Positions 14,287-21,258 of a stretch of 21,333 nt of DNA are shown here, in pieces (position 1 is the stretch's first letter; the number at the start of each line of letters is the position of its first letter). The position numbers and the translations under genes were made by a program. A model generated the notes under the pieces. The model was not told the origin of the DNA and searched no databases. It was given only the letters and a program-made list of their open reading frames with translations. Origin of the DNA: an uncultured Kiritimatiellota bacterium. Its GTDB lineage: Bacteria > Verrucomicrobiota > Kiritimatiellia > RFP12 > UBA1067. The stretch is taken from contig CAKTZA010000066.1 in assembly GCA_934635045.1 (NCBI GenBank), positions 1 through 21,333 on the forward strand, read 5' to 3'.

Positions 14287-15227
14287 GCCAAGAAGGTCAT
14301 GACGAGGTTGACCATCATTTCCTTCTCGGCCGGACGTGATTCGGCGATCATGACCGTCAGCGCGACAAGCGTCGAATCGGCAATGCGCTTGGAGCCGTCC
14401 TTGCGCAGCAAAAGCCTGTTGCGCTGAAGGAAATAAAGGAAAAGCCCAGCCGCGATTCGCTTGTTTCCGTCGGAGAAGCCGTGGTTTTTCGTGACGAGAT
14501 AAAGCAGGTTCGCCGCCTTCTCCTGCGCCGACGGATAAAGATCCTTTCCGCCGAAGGACTGGTAGACCGCGCCCAATGCCGACTTGAAGGAGCCGTCCTT
14601 CTCGTTGCCGAAAAGCGGCGACGCCTCGGCGAACTTCATGCTGTCGATGAACGCACGACATTCCGCGTAAGTCAGCTTGACCGAACGCGACCTCGCCTTG
14701 GGCTTGCCAACCGTCTGGTGGTCGTAGGCGTCCAAAAGGTCAAGCGCCGACGAATACGTCTTCACGACATCCAAGACCTGTTCCGCGTCCAGGCGGTTCG
14801 ACACGCGCTTCATCACCTCGACAGCCTGTCCGAGCTGACGCAGACGCTGCTGATTGAGAGTATATCCGTGTAGAACATACTCTTTCAAGATTCTTGTCGC
14901 CCAGATTCTAAACTGCGTTGCGCGTGTAGAGTTGACTCGATATCCAACAGATATGATCGCATCAAGATTGTAGGTTATCACCTTGCGCGTTATATTTCGT
15001 CCGCCCTCATTTTGAACTAGTAAGGATTCCTTACTAGTTGCCGCAACTTCAAGTTCTCCAGACTTATACACATTTCGCATATGCAAAGTTATATTTTGCG
15101 GCGTGACACCGAACAATTCTGCCATCTGCATACGTGTCAGCCACAGAGACTCCTCTTCCATGCGCACAGGAATCTCAATGCCACCGTCTTTCGACTTAAA
15201 CAGCACAAGTTGGTTCTTCTCGCTCAT
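14283..15227 (-). CDS. RhuM-family protein with C-terminal Fic/Doc domain
   Basis: 314 residues. The N-terminal RhuM-type region (about 1-125) has IPVRMEEESLWLTRMQMAELFGVTPQNITLHM and the conserved LDAIISVGYRVNSTRATQFRIWATRIL. A helical linker follows. The C-terminal Fic fold (about 185-314) carries H249-GFSDGN-K256-R257, the motif HxFxDGNKR. Classic Fic proteins have GNGR and AMPylate; Doc has NKR and phosphorylates EF-Tu, so the lysine here points to a Doc-like phosphotransferase. No inhibitory (S/T)xxxE(G/N) helix was recognised. The start at 15227 is chosen for the AAAGGG about 9 nt upstream; a frame extension of 21 codons adds nothing recognisable. It stands alone, with its own promoter and no antitoxin beside it except the convergent HTH gene. 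Confidence 0.82.
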   Translation of the reverse strand: MSEKNQLVLFKSKDGGIEIPVRMEEESLWLTRMQMAELFGVTPQNITLHMRNVYKSGELEVAATSKESLLVQNEGGRNITRKVITYNLDAIISVGYRVNSTRATQFRIWATRILKEYVLHGYTLNQQRLRQLGQAVEVMKRVSNRLDAEQVLDVVKTYSSALDLLDAYDHQTVGKPKARSRSVKLTYAECRAFIDSMKFAEASPLFGNEKDGSFKSALGAVYQSFGGKDLYPSAQEKAANLLYLVTKNHGFSDGNKRIAAGLFLYFLQRNRLLLRKDGSKRIADSTLVALTVMIAESRPAEKEMMVNLVMTFLA

Positions 15228-15304
15228 TTCAAGACCCTTTCTCTGCATCGATTCGTCATCGGTTACGTGACGATTCGATTTGCACCTCAATTCTTGGTAT
15301 CAAT

Positions 15305-15313
15305 AGTATACCA
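15305..15313 (-). promoter_or_regulatory. Extended -10 promoter of the RhuM-Fic gene
   Basis: The minus strand reads TGG-TATACT about 77 nt before the chosen ATG; no -35 is evident. A second similar box (TGG-TAAAAT, 15380-15388) lies upstream. Confidence 0.45.
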
Positions 15314-15470
15314 TACCGATGACGATCTCGCTGACCGTCCCCAACGACGGCGAGTCTGCGCTCAGACATGAGCGATAAGATTTTACCATAAGATCATAAT
15401 GCCCATCGCACTGCCAGATTGTAGTAAGATCTCATCGTCATTCTTCAGTCCAAACAACATCTGCGCCGTG

Positions 15471-15519
15471 CAAACCCTACCACTCGAACCCTACCACTGG
15501 GGTCAGACACTTTCTCCCC
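15471..15519 (+). repeat. Interspersed repeat block 1 (CTACCACTGGGGTCAGACAC)
   Basis: Two copies of a 15-bp unit AACCCTACCACT precede GGGGTCAGACACTTTCTCCC. The same layout, with the unit doubled, recurs at 15831-15906. Confidence 0.7.
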
Positions 15520-15616
15520 TACGCGCGTCGGAACGGGCAGCTGCTCGCTCGGTCTCGTCGCTTAGGTTTGCGCTTCTCACCGAAGACAATCAGCCGGCTT
15601 CAGCCTGCCATGCCTC

Positions 15617-15680
15617 GGCGAGACCACGGGCTGCGGACGAGACCTCTCTGACGTCGGCAAACCCTCGCTCCTCACTCGCG
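15617..15680 (-). repeat. Interspersed 62-bp repeat, copy B (inverted)
   Basis: Read on the minus strand it matches copy A (7821-7883): GAGGAGCGAGGGTTTGCCG, then GAGAGGTC, then CCCGTGGTCTCGCCG. Differences are scattered single bases and a one- or two-base insertion, so the copies are old or evolve quickly. The two copies are about 7.8 kb apart in opposite orientation. Confidence 0.7.
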
Positions 15681-15830
15681 CCACTTCCCGCCCCTCCGCG
15701 CGGACACCGCACACTCTGACAACACGCTCATCCCGATTTAGCCGCTCAGAATTTCCCACATGAGATTCTTATTTTATGCTATTTGCGTGAAATCTATTGT
15801 TTGTAGTTGACGTTTTCTCCTGTTCATATT

Positions 15831-15906
15831 GGGGACAGGCCCCCTCAACCCTGCCACTCAAACCCTACCACTGGTGTCAGACACTTTCTCCCGACACTTT
15901 CTCCCC
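15831..15906 (+). repeat. Interspersed repeat block 2
   Basis: Starts with GGGGACAGGCCCC, the reverse-complement form of the GGGGCCTGTCCCC units at 13.7 kb. Then come two CCCTRCCACT units, GGTGTCAGACACTTTCTCCC, and a repeated GACACTTTCTCCCC. This block links the two repeat types into one composite family. Confidence 0.7.
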
Positions 15907-15942
15907 ATCGTCCTTCCGCCATCGCCATTCCTCTTTACCTGT

Positions 15943-16395
15943 TTAGTCCATGCTTTTCAGGTTCTTGACCGTATATTCGTCTCCCCACGGATACCAGTTC
16001 AGCGCCCAGTCGCTGTCGTCGCGACCCGACATCGCATCCTTCAGGTCGTCCGCCACGCTTGACCGTGCCGCATCGAACTGGACATTTACAATTTGCTCCG
16101 TTCCGTCCGCGCCGACCATCTTCAGTTTCGCCTTGCATGGATAGGCGGACTTGTCAAACTTCTTGGCAATCGAGAACCACGGCACGTCAAGCGAATCGAT
16201 CGACTTGAATCCCTTGATCTGCTCGCATTTCATCTGCAAGGTTGCCCGGATGCCGTTCTTGTGTGCGAGTTCAAGACCGCCGTAGCAAATCAAGAGCGCA
16301 ACGACTCCAATCAGAACCTTCGTGATTATTCCCGCAGCCTTGTCGGCGGCCTTGTCAATCACCGCATCGACCTTCTTTTCCTTTTCATTAGCCAT
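15943..16395 (-). CDS. Small single-pass membrane protein, unknown
   Basis: 150 residues. A charged N-terminus (MANEKEKKVDAVIDKAADKAAG) is followed by one hydrophobic helix (about 23-43, IITKVLIGVVALLICYGGLEL), then a soluble domain of about 105 residues with beta-like stretches (CKAKLKMVGADGTEQIVNVQFDAA) and the ending WALNWYPWGDEYTVKNLKSMD. No family was recognised. Likely topology is N-terminus inside and the domain in the periplasm. The Shine-Dalgarno AAGGAAAC precedes the ATG. Last gene of a likely three-gene operon, 28 nt behind its neighbour; the group probably acts at the envelope, but no function is offered. Confidence 0.7.
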   Translation of the reverse strand: MANEKEKKVDAVIDKAADKAAGIITKVLIGVVALLICYGGLELAHKNGIRATLQMKCEQIKGFKSIDSLDVPWFSIAKKFDKSAYPCKAKLKMVGADGTEQIVNVQFDAARSSVADDLKDAMSGRDDSDWALNWYPWGDEYTVKNLKSMD

Positions 16396-16423
16396 TTCAA
16401 GTTTCCTTTCTTGTTATCCGTTC

Positions 16424-16981
16424 TCAATCCTGAAGACCGCAGATTGCGGCAAAGACGGCTATGGACGTAGCCATTCCTTCGTCTGCAATCTCGCCATTTG
16501 TCGGCGAAACCTTGACGACGCCGCATCCGAGCGCCGATTGCACCGAGATCTTTGCGATGACCTTCCCGTCCGTCGACAAGACCTTGCGGCTCATCATTTT
16601 CCTGATGGCGCCGGGGATGAACAACTTGAAGAAGGAATCGCCTGGAGCCGATGCGACGACATTGCCGTCGACGACGAGCGTATAGGACGAACGCAGAAGG
16701 ATGTTCAGGAATCGCTTCTTGGGAACCCATGTCCCAAGAACCCGTCCATCCGCAAGGCTCTTGAACTCATAACCGCTCTGTCCCGCAAGGAACGAGAGCT
16801 TTTGCTGCGACGCTTCGAGAAACGCCTTTTTCTTCTCCTCGTCCTCGTAGAACTTCATTTCCCACTTGAAGCCCTTCTTGACGTCGTAATCCAGATACGC
16901 GAACTTCTTCTTGTCGCACTCAAACCACGATGCCGCGACACCGCTCAACGGCATACTGATCTTGTATCCTTTTTCAAACAT
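16424..16981 (-). CDS. Unknown protein of 185 residues
   Basis: No signal peptide. The N-terminal third is MFEKGYKISMPLSGVAASWFECDKKKFAYLDYDVKKGFKWEMKFYEDEEKKKAF and is rich in charged and aromatic residues. The second half is made of short beta-like strands separated by G/D turns (LADGRVLGTWVPKKR, YTLVVDGNVVASAPG, KVLSTDGKVIAKISVQ). That pattern recalls tubby/LURP-one-type barrels, a weak impression only. It ends with a hydrophobic ATSIAVFAAICGLQD. The Shine-Dalgarno is GAAGGAAAG. It lies between the lipoprotein gene (26 nt) and the membrane-protein gene (28 nt) on the same strand. Confidence 0.7.
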   Translation of the reverse strand: MFEKGYKISMPLSGVAASWFECDKKKFAYLDYDVKKGFKWEMKFYEDEEKKKAFLEASQQKLSFLAGQSGYEFKSLADGRVLGTWVPKKRFLNILLRSSYTLVVDGNVVASAPGDSFFKLFIPGAIRKMMSRKVLSTDGKVIAKISVQSALGCGVVKVSPTNGEIADEGMATSIAVFAAICGLQD

Positions 16982-17007
16982 AACAATTTCTTTCCTTCTT
17001 CCAACAC

Positions 17008-17367
17008 TTATTCCATTCCAAGCAATTTCACAGCATCCAAAGGATTCTTCACGCCGACCGCGACCTCCGAGCTTTCGACGTTGTAGACGAACTGGTACGC
17101 CAGCTTCTGCTGCGCACCGGTCTTCTTGTTCTTCAGTTCAAGGTCGAACGTCCCCGTGCGCTTGCCATTTGCTTCGGGTGCCATCACAAAGTTGGAGGTA
17201 TTCTCAACGGCCCACAGCTTCACCAGTTCGTCTTGAGACTGGAAATGCTCTTGAGCCATCTTTGTAATTTCTCCTTTCAGCATGGAATCCTCCAAGCCGC
17301 ACCCCGCGAAGCCAAGCATCGCGCCAATACCGACCGCCAAGGCAGCCATTTTCATCAGTTTGTTCAT
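17008..17367 (-). CDS. Small lipoprotein, unknown
   Basis: 119 residues. Lipoprotein signal MNKLMKMAALAVGIGAMLGFAGC with lipobox FAGC, lipidated Cys at 23. Residues after the Cys are G-L, without an inner-membrane-retention Asp at +2, so outer-membrane location is likely if the E. coli rule applies. The mature part of about 97 residues has a helix (SMLKGEITKMAQEHFQSQDELVKLWAVEN), then strands (TGTFDLELKNKKTGAQQKLAYQFVYNVESSEVAVGV). No family was recognised. The Shine-Dalgarno is AAGGAAACGGAAAG. First gene of the operon that runs to 15943; a 13-bp hairpin separates it from the gene before. Confidence 0.7.
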   Translation of the reverse strand: MNKLMKMAALAVGIGAMLGFAGCGLEDSMLKGEITKMAQEHFQSQDELVKLWAVENTSNFVMAPEANGKRTGTFDLELKNKKTGAQQKLAYQFVYNVESSEVAVGVKNPLDAVKLLGME

Positions 17368-17404
17368 TTTCTTTCCGTTTCCTTTTTCGCCTTTGTTTCC
17401 GAAA

Positions 17405-17438
17405 CCGACGAGAGGCTAAAGGCAGAGCCTCTCGTCGG
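17405..17438 (-). terminator. 13-bp hairpin after the large lipoprotein gene
   Basis: CCGACGAGAGGCT and AGCCTCTCGTCGG form a perfect 13-bp stem with an 8-nt loop. On the minus strand it follows the lipoprotein stop by about 20 nt and is trailed by TTTCGG, a short U run. It probably ends that transcript and leaves the three-gene operon separate. Confidence 0.6.
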
Positions 17439-17458
17439 GAGTTGCGCCCCCAAGTGCT

Positions 17459-19246
17459 TTAGTCGCGTTCAATCTGGACGCGAAGCGAACCGGGGTCGCC
17501 GCGCACGTAGCGGAAGCGTGGCGCAGCCATTTCCTTGATGATGGCGCCGCCAATGCCGCCCTCACAGGTAAAGTCCTTCTGCTCGCCAAAATACGTGAGC
17601 CGGAATTCCTTCGTGTTGTTCTTGTATTGATAGGACTCCTGATGGAACCAGACGCGATAGGACGTGCTCATGTCCATCGGTTCGTAGACCGTCGTGTCCT
17701 TCTCGATGAGTTTGAAGCGCATATCGACTTTTGTCGCACGCTCGTACGCAACGGCCCATTCCGCCGGCGTCTGCACGTCAAACGGATACCACTTCTTCAG
17801 GAGCTTCTTGCCGAAGTTGAAACGCCACACCTTTTTCTCGGCACCGCTTGCGTAGCAGAACGGCGACGACTGCCCTGGGACATAAATGACATAATTCGCA
17901 TTCTTTCCTTCGCCGTCAATCGCCTCCTTGATTTCAAACTTCGGGAAGTGATGTCCGAAGACAATCTTCATGTCGTCGAACGTCATGCCAAGGTAGAAGC
18001 CGTCCAACTCAAACGTTTCCTTCGCCGCAGCCTTTGCCTTCTCGCAAATTGCGCGGAACGCCTTTTCCTCCTCTTCTGCGACCGCCTTCTGCAGTTCCGG
18101 GGGCATCTTCGCCATGACAGCCTTTCGCGTCTCATCAAAGTGAACCCCCTTGTAGACCTTCATATCGATACGTGCAATAGGCAACACTTCCACCAACTTA
18201 CGTTCAAATTCCTTCGATTTCGCTTTACCTTCCACAAGGATATCATACGCCATGTTTTCAGGAATAGAATCAATGAAAAACCTCCAGCTCGTCTCGTCCC
18301 CGCAAATGAAGGATTTCATCATCGAATCGTCAAGCCACGGAAGCCCTTTGAGGAACTTGCTCAACGTATCCCGCCTTTTAGTATCCACCCCACTAACGTC
18401 TTCATAGCGCGCGAAGTCCCTGAGCATGGATGAAACTATCTTCGCAGCCGCCGATGAATCTTTGATTCTCACCGTCAAGAATACAGCGTCGTCAAACCAT
18501 TCTCCAACTGTGCGTTTCCGAATCACCCTTTCCAGAAACTTAACCGCTGTCTCATCCGAAAACTTCGTCAGCAGTTTCGTGCGAACCTCAGGCTTCGAGA
18601 ATATCTGCATATCAAACAATAATTTTTCCAATTTGTATTCAAGATCCTCCTCATACGCCAATTTACCATTCACATCGGCAATTCGACAAAACGCCATTAT
18701 TCGGGTTTCATATTTCAGATACGTATCTTTATAAAGCGACATCAACGTTGACGGCTTCTGTGTTTTCGCTATCAGGGCAACTACCACCCGATTCCGCAGT
18801 TTTTCATCAAAATCAAACTTGGACTTATAGGCCTCTTCAAGTTCTGCCGCTGTCAATTGCCCAATCACCTTGTCTGCAAATCCATCCACCCTGAAAGCAC
18901 CTCGATGTTTCATGAGAATCTTCATCGCCAACCCTGGTTCGGAGAGGTTTAGTCTTGCAACGACAGCAGCACGAACTTCATCACGCCAAACGCGATCCAA
19001 AAGACGCAAGAGCAAATCAGTATCTGACACAAGCTTCACATACTCAATTTGCTCTGTCGCATCAAACTTCAGGAAATGAGTCTCGTCCTCGCCCGTTGTC
19101 ACAATTAAAAAGATGGTTTCCTTCGCCTTTTTCACTTCTTCTGGGTTTGAGGATGCCAGCTTTGCACGCGTCGATTCGACAGTCACGCATCCCGTGATGG
19201 CAAGCGCGCACAAACTCACGCCTGCAAGTATTGTTTTCGTATTCAT
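17459..19246 (-). CDS. Large lipoprotein with helical-repeat-like body, unknown
   Basis: 595 residues. Lipoprotein signal MNTKTILAGVSLCALAITGC with the lipidated Cys at 20. The body (about 25-400) is mostly amphipathic helices of 20-40 residues with a repeat-like rhythm (for example LLLRLLDRVWRDEVRAAVVARLN, LRNRVVVALIAKTQ), like HEAT-type solenoids. A coiled, alanine- and glutamate-rich helix (PPELQKAVAEEEEKAFRAICEKAKAAAKE) leads into a C-terminal domain from about 405 that starts FYLGMTFDDMKIVFG, resembling the short alpha/beta fold after which BamE-like lipoproteins are named, and ends in beta-rich sequence. No family assignment. The start at 19246 is set by AAGGAGA 5 nt upstream; 24 further codons upstream would overlap the 15-bp hairpin. 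It may be read from the SIR2 transcript or alone. Confidence 0.75.
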   Translation of the reverse strand: MNTKTILAGVSLCALAITGCVTVESTRAKLASSNPEEVKKAKETIFLIVTTGEDETHFLKFDATEQIEYVKLVSDTDLLLRLLDRVWRDEVRAAVVARLNLSEPGLAMKILMKHRGAFRVDGFADKVIGQLTAAELEEAYKSKFDFDEKLRNRVVVALIAKTQKPSTLMSLYKDTYLKYETRIMAFCRIADVNGKLAYEEDLEYKLEKLLFDMQIFSKPEVRTKLLTKFSDETAVKFLERVIRKRTVGEWFDDAVFLTVRIKDSSAAAKIVSSMLRDFARYEDVSGVDTKRRDTLSKFLKGLPWLDDSMMKSFICGDETSWRFFIDSIPENMAYDILVEGKAKSKEFERKLVEVLPIARIDMKVYKGVHFDETRKAVMAKMPPELQKAVAEEEEKAFRAICEKAKAAAKETFELDGFYLGMTFDDMKIVFGHHFPKFEIKEAIDGEGKNANYVIYVPGQSSPFCYASGAEKKVWRFNFGKKLLKKWYPFDVQTPAEWAVAYERATKVDMRFKLIEKDTTVYEPMDMSTSYRVWFHQESYQYKNNTKEFRLTYFGEQKDFTCEGGIGGAIIKEMAAPRFRYVRGDPGSLRVQIERD

Positions 19247-19278
19247 TTTTCTCCTTGTGCACCTTGGTTGTTTGTCAA

Positions 19279-19319
19279 TGTGGCTCAATTGGAACGGTGC
19301 GATTTCCAATTGAGCCACA
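19279..19319 (-). terminator. 15-bp perfect hairpin between the SIR2 and lipoprotein genes
   Basis: TGTGGCTCAATTGGA and TCCAATTGAGCCACA pair perfectly around an 11-nt loop. It begins 18 nt after the SIR2 stop. Neither strand has a good U tract after it, so it could be a terminator that needs no strong tail, an RNA-stability element, or a binding site. Confidence 0.5.
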
Positions 19320-19337
19320 GGTTTAAATTGCCATCAT

Positions 19338-21080
19338 TCAGACCATGTTCTCTTGTGTGCGCATGACACCCATCAATTGAAAGGATGGTATATTCCACCC
19401 TGTCTCTTCCTCGGTCGGGAACATCAGCTTCCGAACATCTTCCTTTTCACCATTTCCAAAGACGGATGGCACACCCGCCATGTAGGCGCGCACACAATCC
19501 TTGCCGAATACAGCAAGTGCATTCTTCAGTCCGCGGACTTTCTCCTTGTCTGCCGTATACTTGTCCCATTTCACCACGAAAGCATCCAGTTCTCGACCCG
19601 ACAGCCATTTGGCCGGCGCGTCCTGCGCAAACAAAACAATCGAGCAATAGACCTTCTTCCCCTTAGGCCGACGTGTCATCGTCGTGAGGAGAGAACCCCA
19701 AATGGCATCGTCCAACGGCAAGCTGTATCCCAACAAGACAATGTGCATTGCCCCGGCAATCTGCGCCAAGGCATCATCCGTCATCTCCTTGATAAAGGAA
19801 GGGGCGGGGCACTTGAGCTGTGTCTGCATGAACATGAAATTGTCGTAGGCATGGGTCAATGCGCCGCAGAAATGGCATTCCAGCGCATCATATTCGCCGC
19901 GCTTCTGCGCAGCCTCTTCGCGCACCGTTCGAGACTTTTGTCCCGTCCGAAACGCCGCCGTAATGCCACTCGTAAAAAGCGTCGCTGAATTCTCATCCCA
20001 CGAATCTCCCAGATACAGATTCAACCGTCCGCAGACAGGGCAATGTCGGAAATTGCTCATGCCATGAACAGGCACGTACATCCCTAACCGAAACGCACGC
20101 TCATCTACATATTTCTCCTTGTTCACGTTCTGTGCCACAGCCTCAGTACACGGCAACCAGACATTCGGATTCAGCTCCTCATCCAAATCTGCTGGCTTGC
20201 GCATCCCGACGGTTGTCGGGAAGTTCATCAGCAAGTTCAATCGGCGTCCCGGATTCCCCACGCGGACATCATGCGTCTTATTGGCCCGCAGATGGCCTTG
20301 CCAGATGAGCCACAGGAAAATCGGCTCAAAGTTCGTGGTGATCAGCGAATAACTGAACTTGTAGAACGCGGGTGCGTCCAGCGGAATGCGCGCATCTGCC
20401 AAGCGACAGCCTTCGCGCTGCATAAGCGACGCCAACGAGTCAAAGAAACGGCGATACTTCAGAATCTCCGACTTGCCTTCACCGTCAACAGCCAACCTTT
20501 CCCACGCGCAGGCAAACATCGTATTGATCAGAAGAATCAGCAACTCCCGCGCCGCGCGCAACCGTTCCACCGACAGCAAAATTGGGTTATTGTCCTCGCC
20601 ATAGACCTGGAATCCACGTGCCTCGCGCAAGCATGCGTCAATCAGCGTGAAAACCTCCTGCAAATAGTTTTCTCTCGCGTGATCTTTCGTCTCGCTCCAC
20701 CCGTCTCCTTTCTTCGCCTTGGCGATGAGCCTCAATGCCGACCAGTCATAATGCCGCCGCAACTCGGCAACAACCTTCTGCACTTGATTTTCGTCAACAG
20801 CGGGAAACGCCCGGTTACGAAGAGCGGCATCAAGAACTGGCTCGGCATCTGCCTTGTCGCCGGGATCGACGACACGCAACAAGTCGGCAACCTTCTCGCC
20901 CTTTCCTGAAAAGCACTTGGCCAGTTCTTCGATTCTCCCTCCCGCCAATTCCTCGTCGCACAAATGCCACAAGATGTCCGCCTGTTCGGCGGTCGTCGGC
21001 ATCTTGAGTCGAGAAGTCGCCCCGGCCCCAACAAAGAGAATGGTTTCGGGACGAAGGGGGAGAGAATGCTTCAGCTCCAT
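19338..21080 (-). CDS. SIR2-like NAD-binding protein with four-cysteine zinc site
   Basis: 580 residues from the ATG at 21080 (a TTG three codons earlier is possible). Numbers here count from that TTG. SIR2 hallmarks appear in order: LFVGAGATSRLKMPTT (19-33), the NAD-binding loop; SLITTNFE (248-254), equivalent to the TxN of sirtuins; PVHGMSNF (340-347) with the catalytic His342; CPVC (350-353) and CHFC (405-408), a split zinc ribbon; and HIVLLGYSLPLDDAIW (449-464), typical of SIR2-like proteins. About 200 helical residues lie between the first two motifs. Many bacterial SIR2 proteins of this kind are NAD-degrading antiphage effectors, others are deacetylases; which applies here is not known. 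The start overlaps the end of another frame by 10 nt. Confidence 0.75.
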   Translation of the reverse strand: MELKHSLPLRPETILFVGAGATSRLKMPTTAEQADILWHLCDEELAGGRIEELAKCFSGKGEKVADLLRVVDPGDKADAEPVLDAALRNRAFPAVDENQVQKVVAELRRHYDWSALRLIAKAKKGDGWSETKDHARENYLQEVFTLIDACLREARGFQVYGEDNNPILLSVERLRAARELLILLINTMFACAWERLAVDGEGKSEILKYRRFFDSLASLMQREGCRLADARIPLDAPAFYKFSYSLITTNFEPIFLWLIWQGHLRANKTHDVRVGNPGRRLNLLMNFPTTVGMRKPADLDEELNPNVWLPCTEAVAQNVNKEKYVDERAFRLGMYVPVHGMSNFRHCPVCGRLNLYLGDSWDENSATLFTSGITAAFRTGQKSRTVREEAAQKRGEYDALECHFCGALTHAYDNFMFMQTQLKCPAPSFIKEMTDDALAQIAGAMHIVLLGYSLPLDDAIWGSLLTTMTRRPKGKKVYCSIVLFAQDAPAKWLSGRELDAFVVKWDKYTADKEKVRGLKNALAVFGKDCVRAYMAGVPSVFGNGEKEDVRKLMFPTEEETGWNIPSFQLMGVMRTQENMV

Positions 21081-21258
21081 ATTTCGCAAACTTTGGTAAT
21101 AGAAAACACGCTTGTGGTTGTGGAGGTGAAGGAAAATTTACCCTTTAGCCGTGACTTTGCAACCGCTTTCTTTGAATCATCCAATTCCAATCGCACCTTT
21201 CCTGTGCAAAACGAAATTGCTGGTCTTTGCAGTTGAATGGTAACGACGTCTTTATATT
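21071..21258 (-). CDS. C-terminal exon of an unknown gene coupled to the SIR2 gene (partial)
   Basis: A frame open from the intron junction to a TGA at 21071-21073, about 61 codons. It reads YKDVVTIQLQRPAISF at its left and ends SITKVCEIWS, with strand-like alternation and a Lys/Ser-rich middle (LDDSKKAVAKSRLKGKFSF). Its stop lies 10 nt inside the SIR2 gene, the overlap expected for an operon partner. It is too short to name a family, and the opposite strand is also open here. If real, the 5' part lies beyond the intron, outside the window. Confidence 0.45.

Larger units (their letters stand above)
15314..15942. other. Gene-poor, repeat-rich intergenic region
   Basis: About 630 bases with no gene I can support on either strand. 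It contains two blocks of the CTACCACTGG/TCAGACACTTTCTCCC family and copy B of the 62-bp repeat. The AT-rich stretch 15740-15830 shows no clear promoter or RNA. Composition changes abruptly between segments, as in a region built from successive insertions and deletions. Confidence 0.6.

Noticed and set aside
15256..15369. 37-codon minus-strand ORF (MSERRLAVVGDG...) 10 nt after a TGG-TAAAAT box, before RhuM-Fic
   Set aside because: No homology was recognised, there is no Shine-Dalgarno, and it overlaps the better RhuM-Fic promoter. It may be a chance frame.
20964..21236. Plus-strand frame of 90 codons at the right edge
   Set aside because: Its left half is complementary to the SIR2 gene. The right half is open on both strands, but only the minus-strand frame ends with an operon-like overlap at the SIR2 start.
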